Assembly: GCA_001179505.1 (NCBI GenBank)
Contig: CDMY01000677.1
Location: 33,159 to 97,158 of the forward strand
DNA from: Vitrella brassicaformis
Taxonomy: Eukaryota; Sar; Vitrellaceae
Direction: 5' to 3'
DNA: 64,000 nucleotides
The first letter of the stretch is position 1; each line of letters starts with the position of its first letter. The notes under the pieces were generated by a model. That model had not been told where the DNA came from and made no database searches. It saw nothing but the letters and a program-made list of their open reading frames with translations. A program made the position numbers and the translations under genes. Positions 9,623 through 19,314 of this stretch are shown here, piece by piece.

Positions 9623-11942
9623 GGCACCAAGGCAGCCAGCGGAAGATGGCCTCACTTGCGCAAGATGTGCGCCATCCCCACGCACATCAACGGCACCGAC
9701 GTCTCTGAGGCCGCCAGCTGCTGCCGCATTCCTGTGATACGGAAGCAGGTCAAGGAGGACAAGAGGTGGCGGCTCTAGGACCGGTACGAGATGGTCGTGC
9801 ACAACATCATGACACACCTGGCCATCTCACGCCTGGCGCAGCCACCCTCCCCACCTGACCCGCTCACCACCACGGCCGCCGAGCAGCAGCAGCAGCACGC
9901 CCACGCCGGCGTCATGGACGACAACACCGCCGGGTTCTTCAGGGAGCTGGCGGCGATCATGGTGCGGCCCGGCGGCCACGGGCAACCCGTTCTTCGCCAC
10001 ACCTACAGTCTGTAACATTTCGGAGGTAAGCACACGAGCGATACCGGCAGAGACGCTAAAATGTGATGGCCTGTGTGTATCAGGTGCCCAACGACGCCTC
10101 AACTGGGGAAGGGGGACGATCCGCTGGGATTCGTGAAATCCGAAGAGATTGCTGCCTACATTTTATATTTGTCGGATGGCTTTGCTTCAAACGCCCCGCT
10201 TCACATCGTTTCTCATCCCATCAATGTGAGCACAATCAGAGAGAGTGGCAGCCTCAAGAGTCAGGGGGCGGCATGCTGTCGTCTGTAGACACAGGACCTC
10301 CAAGACAGAAGCAGAATCTCCCAGGTCAGCTGTGGGACGCGCTATCCACAGCCGTCTTCCGTGTATGTGTGTATGTGTCTCCCTTTCTGTCCGTCCGTGT
10401 ATGTCTTCAGCCGATGATGCGGCACAGGCCTAGTTCCTCTTCACACGCCATTTCTCGCCTGCGGGAATGGGCAGCGGCTGGGAAACGACGACACGACCAC
10501 GGCCATCGAGGTGTGCGAGGCCGACGAAGTCCTGCCGCCCGACCATGCGGTGATAATGCCCCTGTTCCCCCCCGACCCCCCCACCAGCAACTCGGTGCTG
10601 CCGCTGCTCGATCAGCGCAAGCCGCTGCTGATGCAGCAGCACAACCTCCACACCGAGGAGGAGTGGGCGGCGTGGCGGGCCGAGAAGGCCAACAAGTCGG
10701 GGCTGTACTTCGGCGACACGGGGGACGTGTGCAGGGCGCTGCAGGTAGTGGGGGTGGAGGGAGTGGAGCAAAAGGTGGCGCGAGTGGTGATGATTAAGGA
10801 CATGTTTGACAAGTTCATGATGATGCGTGAGGTGAGTCACGCACATTCATGAGAGGGGAGATGACAGACTGAGGGAGATGCGCTCATCTGTCTTGTCTCT
10901 GCGTCGGTGTGTGTGCAGACGAGGGTGCCGGTGGTGGATAGCGAGTATCGCAGCGCCCTCTCCAGCGCCACAGCCGAGGAGGACATCCTGGCGGCCGGGA
11001 TGGAGCGGGCCAGGGGCGACAGCAGCGGTGCAACATTCTTGTGTGGGGACCTCACGCCATCCAACGCCCTGGTCGCCATCAGCAGATACGAGCTGCAGCT
11101 CAAGGCCGGGGGCACGGGTCGCTTCGTGCTACCGAGTGTGGTTTTCATCGACCCCAGCGGCACCTCTCGCGGCACGATCTCGGCCCTCTCCGGCAAGACC
11201 AGCTACGAGACCCTCGAGAACAAGCTGCTGGCCGAGCTGCCGAAGAAGCTGTCTGAGGGCGTCGACTGGGGGGACGTGGCGGGCTCTGGGCTGCTCGAGT
11301 ACGGCGGCGCTGACGGCGGGGAGGACTTCGATAGCGGGGGCGTCGATAGCGGGGAGGACTTCTGGTCGGCCACCAAGTCGGCCATGGATGCCCTCCACCC
11401 GCCCGGCGTGTACGTCTCGAAGAGCCTGCCCCCTCCCAGGCATCGACGTCGACAAGACGGCCTACCTCTACGCCAGGTCCTGGTACCCCAAGGACCGGCC
11501 CAAGCAGCAGTCGAAGGACCTGCAGCGCATGAAGAAGCTGGGCAAGGCGACGGAGTACGAGCGCATCTACAAGGAGGAGCTCCTCAAGGCCAAGTGGCCC
11601 GAAACGCTCCTCCTGTGCGCCAAGGGGATCGACAGCCTGGCTGCCTGCCATGCCAAGGCTGACGAGATCCTCGGCACACTGCGCGACCGCCACGTGCAGT
11701 CATCCTTGGTCGACCTGGTGGAGGGGTGGCGGAAGGAGGGCGTGCAGGTGGAGAGACTGGTGGGGATGGTGAGCGACAAGATCATAAGCCTGCTGCAGGC
11801 CGCCACAGCCATCATCTACACCCACACCAGTGCGAGGGCCGACGAGAGGGGCGAGGAGGTGCGGGCACAGAGGGTCAGCCACCAGCTGCTGGGAGAGCTG
11901 CTGCGGGGGTGTGAGGCCGTGCCCTTTATCCTGCCCCCCTGA
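9623..11942 (+). pseudogene. Orphan-family gene, block A copy (nonsense and frameshift)
   Basis: Member of an unrecognised family also present at 55860-57742. Conserved blocks are GRWPHLRKMCAIPTH, SCCRIPVIRKQVK, MVVHNIMTHLAISRLAQP, PFLACGNG, AIEVCEADEVLPPDHA, LLDQRKPLLMQQHNLHTEEE and VVMIKDMFDKFMMMRE. An intron (~10830-10918) follows, then YRSALSSATAEEDILAAGME, GRFVLPSVVFIDPSGTSRGT, EDFWSATKSAMDALHPPGVY, DLQRMKKLGKATEYERIYKE and QSSLVDLVEGWRKEG; it stops after AVPFILPP at 11940-11942. Against copy B it has a stop at 9776-9778 (RWRL-stop versus RWLFQDRY), a ~444-bp insertion at 10003-10446 and a 2-nt deletion near 11437. The mix of helical and beta-like segments suggests a soluble protein; function is unknown. 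Confidence 0.65.
10003..10446 (+). mobile_element. ~444-bp insertion carrying the repeat core (copy 3)
   Basis: Copy B reads straight through CGCCACGCCATTCCTGGCC. Block A is split between CGCCACAC (ending 10002) and TTCACACGCCATTTCTCGCC (from 10441), so ACAC occurs at both edges (9999-10002 and 10443-10446), a possible target duplication. The insert holds the core GCTGCCTACATTTTATATTT at 10151-10170 in plus orientation, a good donor (GGAG|GTAAGC, ~10025) and candidate acceptors (CTTCAG ~10410, CCTAG ~10432). It carries no protein-coding gene. Confidence 0.6.
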
Positions 11943-12025
11943 CCAACCCCCCCTCGCCCCGCACTCTAAGAGCGCCGCACGCCCGTGCGAGGCGGAGACA
12001 CACAGCCGCTTGCCCGCAAAGAAAG

Positions 12026-12172
12026 GTATGGGTAGACCTAAGGCTGCACACGATGTATGCAATTCAGCCAGACACGTACAGATTCGCATGTTTCTGTCAT
12101 TCCGTGTGTGTGTCAGATTGCTGCCTACATTTTATATTCCGAGAGTCTCATATGCCCATCTCAACGTGCAGG
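12026..12172 (+). repeat. Intron-like dispersed element, copy 4
   Basis: GTATGGGTAGACC is an excellent donor after AAAG, and the element ends TCTCAACGTGCAG before GTGGAGAGCG. Its core is at 12120-12139. It is the counterpart of copy 7 in block B (57838-57979), so this copy predates the duplication. Confidence 0.7.
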
Positions 12173-12604
12173 TGGAGAGCGTGCAGGTGGAGACAGTGGT
12201 GAAGATGGTGAACGAGAGAAAGATCAGCCTGCTCGCGGCCGCCACAGCCACCATCTTCGTGCAAACCAGCGTCAGGCCGAAAGAGAGGGGTGAGGGAGGG
12301 CGGATGCCCTTGATCAGCGACCAGCTGGGGAGCTGCTGCGGGGGTGCGATGCCGTGCCCTTTATCCTGCCCCCCTGCCCAACCCCCCCTCGCCCGCACCC
12401 AGCAGTCGAGTCTGACGGGGATGGCCACACTCTCGTCATCGCCGCCGCCAACACAGCAGCAGCCATGCCGCAGCAAACAGACATCATCTCTGTGCAAGAC
12501 GAGATAGGGGTCCCCGAGCAGCAGCCATCGGATGGTGAAGAGGGTGAGGACACTCCCAGGGTCAGCGGTGACGCGATGCCATGCTCGACGGGGTGGTATC
12601 TCTG
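12173..12604 (+). pseudogene. Duplicated terminal exon of the orphan family, block A
   Basis: Beginning VQVETVVKMVNERKISLLAA, this segment repeats the last ~65 residues of the gene that stops at 11942 (VQVERLVGMVSDKIISLLQA and onward). It follows that stop and is preceded by an intron-like sequence. Block B has the same arrangement (57980-58185). Here the frame breaks near 12330 (SDQL, then a different frame reading AVPFILPP), and the open frame continues with a Gln/Pro-rich tail to 12603. It could be an alternative last exon or a decaying tandem copy. Confidence 0.5.
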
Positions 12605-12720
12605 AGTGCGTGCCTCTGTGTGTGTCAGATGGCTGCCTACATTTTGTATTCGGAAGCCTCTTTTGTTTGTCGCCACCATGTCCGCTCGTCTACTGCTGCC
12701 TGCATCTCATATGATTGACA
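12600..12720 (+). repeat. Dispersed element, copy 5 (3' fragment type)
   Basis: GAGTGCGTGCCTCTGTGTGT leads into TCAGATG and the core (12632-12651, one change: TTTGTATTC), then GGAAGCCTCTT and CCGCTCGTCTACTGCTGCC. It is closely matched by copy 8 (58310-58440) and lacks the GTCATGG/GTATGGG head of the intron-like copies. Confidence 0.65.
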
Positions 12721-12931
12721 GTAGCAGATCGGTCGACTGTTATGGGCTTTCTGCTTGTTTGCGATGACTTACGTTACGATCGAGTGCAGAGAACATATGG
12801 ACGGACCATTGATTCCATCATTGACATTGATGCGCCTCATGGAGAAGCGCACGCAACCGTCGATTCACACATATACAACAAATACACCACGCCGTGTCTC
12901 TCACGCACACGCCACACACCGCACACCCTCG

Positions 12932-15900
12932 CTATCTTTTGACATCCTGCTGGTTCCCCTCCTCCCCGCCCCCCTCCCCTACCAGCGTATCGACCGGAGC
13001 CAACCTTGGCTTCCCCCTCCCCCCACCCTTGTCCCGCCTTGGCTTTGCCCCTTGGCTTTTGCTGCGCTCCAGATCGGCGTATGCCTCGTCAAGCAGCGAG
13101 TCGAGAGACCCACTTCTCAATTCGAAGAGGGGGGAGGGGGTTGGGGCCTTCTCGTAGTCATCGTGCCCATCTGGAGTGCTGTCAGGAGGGGGAGGGATGG
13201 CCGTCACGATGATGGACCGCTTCCCTGGGGCTAGGTCATCCACCCACACACGCACCTCCTGCACCACGGACAACACCCCCAGGCAGACAACTGGAGTGTG
13301 CACCGATGGTGTGCGTCTCTCCCTGTCTGCCGGTAGTCGACTTACCTGTCCCTCTTTGAAGTAATCGCGCACATTGGGGACGTACTCATTTGCGATCTTC
13401 CCAATCGGAAGAAGCCCAGCGCGGTCGGCGCCCGGCAGCTTCAAGATGGCATGCTTCGGGAAAATGCGGTCGACCATCGCGCCCTTGACCTCATCGCCCA
13501 CCTTGTAGTCGATGCGGATCGGGGCCTGCCTCGCGCCGGCCCCCTTCTTTGTCTGCAGCTCGCTGAGGAGCTTCTGAATCTCTTCCTCGCTCCCCTGAGC
13601 TTGCTCGAGCAAGGCACCCGTCTCCTCACGAGCAGTGACGCGCAGCCGGCCATTTTCTTGCACTTCTTTCACCCACACAGTCAGGTTCTGCACACACACA
13701 CACACACACACACGCATACACACACAGAGGTTGCAGATTGATGATGGCGGCATTCTGTGTGTCATGCCGATATCTAATACGTACGTTGCCGACGGGGTAC
13801 ACTGCCCCCAGGTTGGGAACGAAGCTGTCCCCCTCGGGCGTCTCGGACACATGCAGAAATCCCTCCCGGAACTCATTCAGCTTGACAATGACAAAGGCCG
13901 GGGCCACCTGGACCACCTGGGCGTTGTCGAATCGCGTGCCGAGGGGGATGGGCGTTTCATCGGTGATGCCCTTTATGTACTCGAGGACTTCCCGGCCCTT
14001 GCGGGGGTCCTCTGCGAGGATCTGCACCAGCCCGTCGTCGCTGACGGTGATCTTGACGCTGTAGTCTTCCTCCAGCTGACGCACACGCTCGCCACCCCTG
14101 CCGATGACGTCGCCCATCTGGGAAGGCTTGATCTGAATGACAGATGACACAGCAGACATGCAACCATGCAGCGACAGCATGTCCACGCTGTGTGTGGTGC
14201 ACGCTACGGCACCTGGTGGGTGAAGATCTGAGGCGCCCATGGTGACAGTGATGTCCGTGGCTCGGCGATTGTCGCCGACATTTCGTTGAGGATGTGCATG
14301 CGGCCCTCCCTTGCCTGCGCGAGGGCCTCCTTGAGCACACTTCCGTCTATGCCCCCGATCTTGATGTCCATCTGGAGGGCCGTGATGCCCTGAACACACA
14401 CGCATACACACACACACGCAGAGAGAGAGAGAGATGGCACCTCTATCGAACACACCCATTGTGACTGCATGCGTAGCATACCTCTGTAGTGCCGGCCACT
14501 TTGAAGTCCATGTCGCCCAGGGCGTCCTCAAAGCCCATAATGTCCGTCAGCACGGCGAACAGGGGGCCGTTGGGGTCCTTGATCAGACCCATGGCCACAC
14601 CCGCCACAGGCTTCGATAAGGGCACTCCCGCATCCATCAGCGCCAGGCTAGACGCACAGACCGTCGCCATCGAGCTGACAGAGGGAAAGAGGCGAAAGAC
14701 GGTTGGAGGGAGGGTCTGGCTGCGTGTGTGTGTGCGAATGGGTCTTGCCTGGATCCGTCGGATTCGGTGATCTCCGAGACGACTCGGACGGTGTAGGGGA
14801 AGGCAAATTCGGACGGCATGAGGGTTTGCAGGGCCCTGCGGGCCAGCCACCCATGGCCGATATCTCGCCGCTTTGGGCGACCCAGAAAACCTATCTCGTT
14901 GACCTGCAGACCGACACACGACATGCCGTGCACAACACATTAATGCCACATCGGCGTCATGCCGTTTCTGTGCCGATTCCTTCACCGACCGAGTAGGGAG
15001 GGAAGTTGTAGTGCAGGATGAAGGGGAGGCGGTCGGAGCGGACATCATCGATCTGCTTGGCGTCACGGTCGCCGCCCAATGTCACCGTCGACAGAGATTG
15101 TGTCCCGCCCCTGCACCCATACCACACAGGCACAATGAATGCCGGCAGTCTGTGTGCATTGCATCATTCCTCCCCTACGCACCTTGTGAAGAGCGCCGAT
15201 CCGTGCACTCGTGGCAGGAGGCCGACGCTGCAGGCGATGGACCGCACTTCCTTCAGGCCGCGTCCATCCACACGCACGCCCTCGGACAGCACGCGCTGCC
15301 GCATCCTCTCCTTCACCCTGCTCTCCAGCATGCCCGTGACCACATGCATCATCTCGGGGTCGTCACAGGCAGCCCTCAGCTGCGCCTCGGCGTCCTTGGT
15401 CAGCTCGGCACGGCCCCCCTTGTCGCCCGTCCGCACAATCGCATCGGCCAGATGGTCTATCGTGGCATCCAGCCCCAACGGTAGACGGCGGGATTCCTGG
15501 TCGGGAGGAGGGGTCATCTGTGTGAATGCTGTGTTGCGGCCGGCTTTGTCGGCGAGTTGCTGAATGGCTTCGATTGCCCTCCTGGCCTGCTCATGGCCGT
15601 AGAGAATGCCGCCCAGAACCACCTGTGTGGCACGCACCCACAGCAGAGGAGGGCGGCTTGTGCACGGCCGAGGAGTCATGTCGTGTGCATGTCACCTCTT
15701 CGGTGAGCTCGTTGGCTTGTGCCTCCACCATCATGATGGCCTCAGAAGTGCCTGCAACTGTCAAGTCGAGACCCTGCACACGCATATGAAGGCAGCCGCA
15801 CACACGTATGTATGCCTAATCGACACGACACACGATCTCTTCCCCCAGACAAGACACACTCACCGAGATGTCGTCTTCCGCAGCGGTCGGGTTGAGCACA

Positions 15901-17135
15901 TACTCGCCATCGACGTAGCCCACACGAGCGGCGCCAAGAGGCCTCTGGAAGGGCACACCTGCGAGGGTGAGGGCTGCGGATGCGCCGAGCAGTGCCGGAA
16001 TGGCCGGGTCGACGTTCTCATCGTAGCTGAGGAGGGTGGTGACGATCTGCACCTCGCGCTTGAACCACTTGGGGAAGAGGGGGCGTATCGGACTGCAGAC
16101 AGGCAGGCAAAAGGCGGGTGAGATGGAGATTGGCAGGTCTGCTGACTGATCCTCTCTCGTTGGGTTACCGGTCAATGAGTCGTCCGATGAGTATCTCCGG
16201 GTCTTGTTGCGACATCTCCCGCTTTGTCCAGCCACCGGGGATGCGCCCAGCGCTGTACACCTTCTCCACATAATCCACCCTGGCATGGCAACATAGAAAG
16301 GGAGGACACTGACTGATTCAAACGATCTTCGCCTAGCTGTCCATCTCACCTAAGAGGGAAGAAGTCCTTGTCAGTGTCCCTCTCGCTCACAGTGACAGCC
16401 GACAGCACCACGCAGTCCCCCATCCGAACCATCACCGAGCCAGCAGCCTGACGTGCGACGTTGCCCGTCTCGAGAATGACGTCATAGTCGCCATACTTCT
16501 CGATCGTCTGTCGGTGCACTGTCTGAGCCGCCGAGGGAAGAACCTCCCAGTAGCTCTCGCCAGGCTCGGAATGAGGCACGGAGAAGGGCAGATCTGACAG
16601 ACAGCGATACACAAAGGCCGAGAGAGGGAGAAGAGGTTTAGGGAGGGTCCAGGACGGTGTGCGTCACATCATGCAGTCAGCATCGCCAGACATGTGATCT
16701 CCCCCGTTGGCTCTGCCCCACGTCTGACACCTCCCCCACTATCGACTCATACGCGAGGGGGCAACACGGTGGGACACTCACATGCGCACACCCATACACA
16801 AACATATGATGTATGCTCACCGCTCTCTGTTGTGGCGTCATCGTGCGACTGCACACTCTCAGGGCTCACGTCCGTCGACACGCTGAATGGAGCTGACCGA
16901 AGACGACTCGTCAATGGCTGCTGTAACCTCTGAAGGCCTTCACTGACAAGAGGATGGGCAAAACCTGCGGGCATGGAGAGAAAAAGCACGCACGCATTCA
17001 ATCGTCCTTTGCATCTCTCTCCCTACCTGCTGCATCGCCAGAGCCACGCCGCAACGCAGAGGCAAGATCCACAAGCGCGCCGAGAGCACAGACAAAGTGG
17101 ACGAGTCTCCAGCTGCTGCTTCCCATCGGCTTCAT
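12932..17135 (-). CDS. Polyribonucleotide nucleotidyltransferase (PNPase), probably organellar
   Basis: PNPase degrades RNA 3' to 5' with phosphate and can add 3' tails. Exons read downward from ATG 17135. A leader [20 protein letters not shown] (exon 17027-17135) looks like a signal peptide. A Ser/Arg-rich stretch that could be a transit peptide follows (16821-16964). Then come RNase PH domain 1 ([20 protein letters not shown]), an all-helical linker (~15300-15780), and PH domain 2 with [43 protein letters not shown] and [20 protein letters not shown]. The C-terminus has a KH domain ([20 protein letters not shown], ~14075-14115), an S1 domain (~13800-13950) and a second S1-like region ([20 protein letters not shown]). 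The order PH1-helical-PH2-KH-S1 is the family standard; the second S1 is extra. The leader suggests import through the secretory route, as in complex plastids. It is divergent with the gene at 17426. Confidence 0.95.
13691..13713. repeat. (CA)n microsatellite in a PNPase intron
   Basis: On the coding (minus) strand this is a (TG)n run directly upstream of the acceptor of the exon encoding [15 protein letters not shown], an example of the GT-rich 3' intron ends found across the window. Confidence 0.85.
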
Positions 17136-17425
17136 TGTGCAGACAGCGGGACAGCCTCAGATCTTCACCAGCGACGACAAACAATGGACTTCACCGATTC
17201 ATTCATCAGATTCTTGGCTTCTGAGGGAGATCTCCATGAATCAGTGGCTGATCATAGCAGAAAGAGGCTCCTCAAGCAAGCCAACCATCAGGACGTCCAA
17301 ACCGCAATTCTCAGGATCGGCGAAACCCTAAACCCTCAAACCCTAAAAGACAGCGTCGTGTCAAGCTCGCATCAAAGGCGAAGGAACAGGACAACAGCCA
17401 CAGTATCTGATTACATAGCGTCAAG
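17136..17425. promoter_or_regulatory. Bidirectional promoter spacer with telobox-like cluster
   Basis: A 290-bp gap separates the PNPase ATG (minus, 17135) from the membrane-protein ATG (plus, 17426). At 17325-17346 three CCCTAAA/CCCTCAAA units occur in a row (AAACCCTAAACCCTCAAA and a further CCCTAAAA). AAACCCTAA is the plant telobox, known from promoters of translation and growth genes, and also matches a TTTAGGG telomere repeat. A promoter role here is inferred from position. An open frame runs through the spacer from 17184 but overlaps the next gene in another frame. Confidence 0.5.
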
Positions 17426-18676
17426 ATGTCCGCCGTGTCCGGTTGGTTGGCTGTGTTGTCTGTGTCGACGGTTGTTCTCTTCGCCCTCAACTTGGCCTTC
17501 AATAACGATGGCTCCAGATCAGCCATCCTGGGAGAGGACGTTCAACCAGTGGGAGAGGTGAGGCAAATATCACCTCTCCCACGCCTCTCGTGACTTTGCC
17601 TGTGTGCCTTTCTTTCTTCGACTGCAGGTATCTGACGAGTTCGACTCGACCATCACGCCCAGGGGTATCGCCTTCGCCATCTGGGGGTTGATCTATTTCT
17701 GGAATGCCGTCCTTATGGTGTTCGCGCTGTATGACGCCTTCGCGCCACTGTTTCGCGGCTTCCGGAGGGGTCGCGTCACAAGTGACTACCACGCAGAGGA
17801 GGAGGCAGCCAGCGGACTCGACAAGCACCTTCTCACTCCACTCTTCGTAAGGGAATGCCTGACACACAGAGCTATGTGATGGCTAACGCCTCTTCTGTGT
17901 GTGTGTGTGTGTGTGTCTTTGTGTCGTGTGTTTCAGTACCTGTCGTACAGCCTGACGTGTGTGTCGAGTGCCGTGTGGATCTACGTGTGGACCAACGAGA
18001 AGCTGGGCCTCTCAGTTCTCTTCCTCCTCCTCATGAACGTGGGTCTCTGGGGCGCCATCGCCGCCGTCTTCTCGCACTACCGCTCCCTCACCGGCGGCAG
18101 GAAGGAGGGGTTCACCAAATTCCAGCGCAACTTCTCCAGGTACGGCTGCTTCTCTACACACACAGTGGCCCCTGACGCTCATGTGAATGTGTGTCTATTG
18201 TGTGTAGATTCGACTTCTTCGGATTCCACGCATTTGTTGTCAACGGTCTCTTCATCTACGCGACGTGGGTGGCGGTCGCCCTGCTGCTGAACCTGACGAC
18301 ATGGGTGGCATTCGACCTCAAGACCCTCTCCGCCGAGCGCATGGCCACCGTGTCGCTCGTCATCCTGATCTGCGAGGTGGCCCTGTGGTTCACGGCGCAG
18401 AACACCTTCCTGGAGCGGTATACCCGATACCTTGTGATCGACTACCTAGTGCTGTTCTGGGCGGTGGGCTGGTCACTCGACAAGAACTACAAGGCCGGAG
18501 CGACCAACACCATCGTCACCATCGCCCTGCTGGCGCTCATCGGGCTGTGCTTCGTCGTCCGCATCTGCCTCCTCATCGGGCGGGCCATCCACAGGCGGGC
18601 GGAGAGTACCAGGACACAGGAGAGGGAGGAGCCGGCCAAGGCGACTGCTACGGGCGGGTCGGCGTGTGTGGTGTAG
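17426..18676 (+). CDS. Multipass membrane protein, TspO/MBR-like
   Basis: Four exons join in frame: 17426-17557, 17628-17846, 17937-18139 and 18208-18676, giving 340 residues. About eight hydrophobic segments are visible: WLAVLSVSTVVLFALNLAF near the start, then GIAFAIWGLIYFWNAVLMVF, YLSYSLTCVSSAVWIYVW, VLFLLLMNVGLWGAIAAVF, FIYATWVAVALLLNLTTWV, VSLVILICEVALWF, YLVIDYLVLFWAVGW and TIVTIALLALIGLCFVVR. The ITPRGIAFAIWGLIYF motif and the Trp-rich helices resemble the extended tryptophan-rich TspO/MBR-type proteins, which are longer than classical TspO. The C-terminus is hydrophilic (HRRAESTRTQEREEPAK). Ligand and membrane are unknown. Intron 2 ends in a (GT)10 tract before TTTCAG. Confidence 0.75.
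17896..17917. repeat. (GT)n tract inside intron 2 of the TspO-like gene
   Basis: About ten GT units end ~15 bases before the CAG acceptor at 17934-17936, where a polypyrimidine tract would be expected. Confidence 0.85.
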
Positions 18677-19122
18677 CTGGCCGGCAAGACAGACAGACAG
18701 AGGGAGAGAAACCGGTCATACAGATCGGAGTGCGTCATCGTACTGTATTTTTGTGGTGGATGACTGGATGGATGGAGGGTTGCACTAGGCTGTGGTCCCA
18801 CTAACGCTTCTTGCAGGGGGGGAGGGAGGGTGAGGGGAGGTGGTTTATGGGACTCTCTCTCGTGGGTGCCTGTGTGTCTTGCTATGGGGCCCTTATTTGT
18901 TGTATAGGCGGTGGATAAGTCCATTGGCACACTGTACACACACACAGACTAACCATGTAGGTTTTTTCTTTTGTCAAGGACTGTGGGTGCGGGCGTGGAT
19001 GTGTACTTCTCTTGGATCCTTTTGTTTTTCGAGCTGCGTGTGTGTGACATTTATTTGGGTGAGTGGTGACCATTACATGTGCTTTGCTGAAGGCTCCGCC
19101 ACAGTTCGGGATGGCGACGAAG

Positions 19123-19145
19123 TGCAGGGTTTGCGAAACCCTGCA
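19123..19145. repeat. Perfect 10-bp inverted repeat containing AAACCCT
   Basis: TGCAGGGTTT-GCG-AAACCCTGCA: two perfect 10-bp arms around a 3-bp centre, lying ~170 bp upstream of the eIF2A-like ATG. Each arm carries the AAACCCT telobox core, so the sequence could be a dyad protein-binding site or an RNA hairpin. It also overlaps a short ATG frame (KCRVCETLQPTREF, a C-x2-C pattern) that stops soon after. Confidence 0.6.
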
Positions 19146-19314
19146 ACCCACGCGCGAGTTCGGATCGCGGCGGTCCCCCCCTTTGCCGTGGTTTCTGGCG
19201 TTTGTAGGCGTCGTGCAGCCTGTTGCGGCCGGGCCGCTGCTGTAAGACCATCGAAAGTCCTGAGCGGCCGCTTCCGGCGCTCGAATCGCTGGGTGCCCAG
19301 CCCATAACACCGCG

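Noticed and set aside
17325-17346. Telomere or chromosome end
   Set aside because: Only three degenerate units, with genes on both sides; interstitial at best.
17184-17561. Open frame in the PNPase/TspO-like spacer (MDFTDSFIRFLASEG...)
   Set aside because: It runs through the telobox cluster and overlaps exon 1 of the membrane protein in another frame. No domain or paralogue supports it; at most an upstream ORF.
19110-19245. Short zinc-ribbon-like ORF (KCRVCETLQPTREF)
   Set aside because: Stops after ~44 residues, has only one C-x2-C pair and is built partly from the palindrome; not enough for a gene call.
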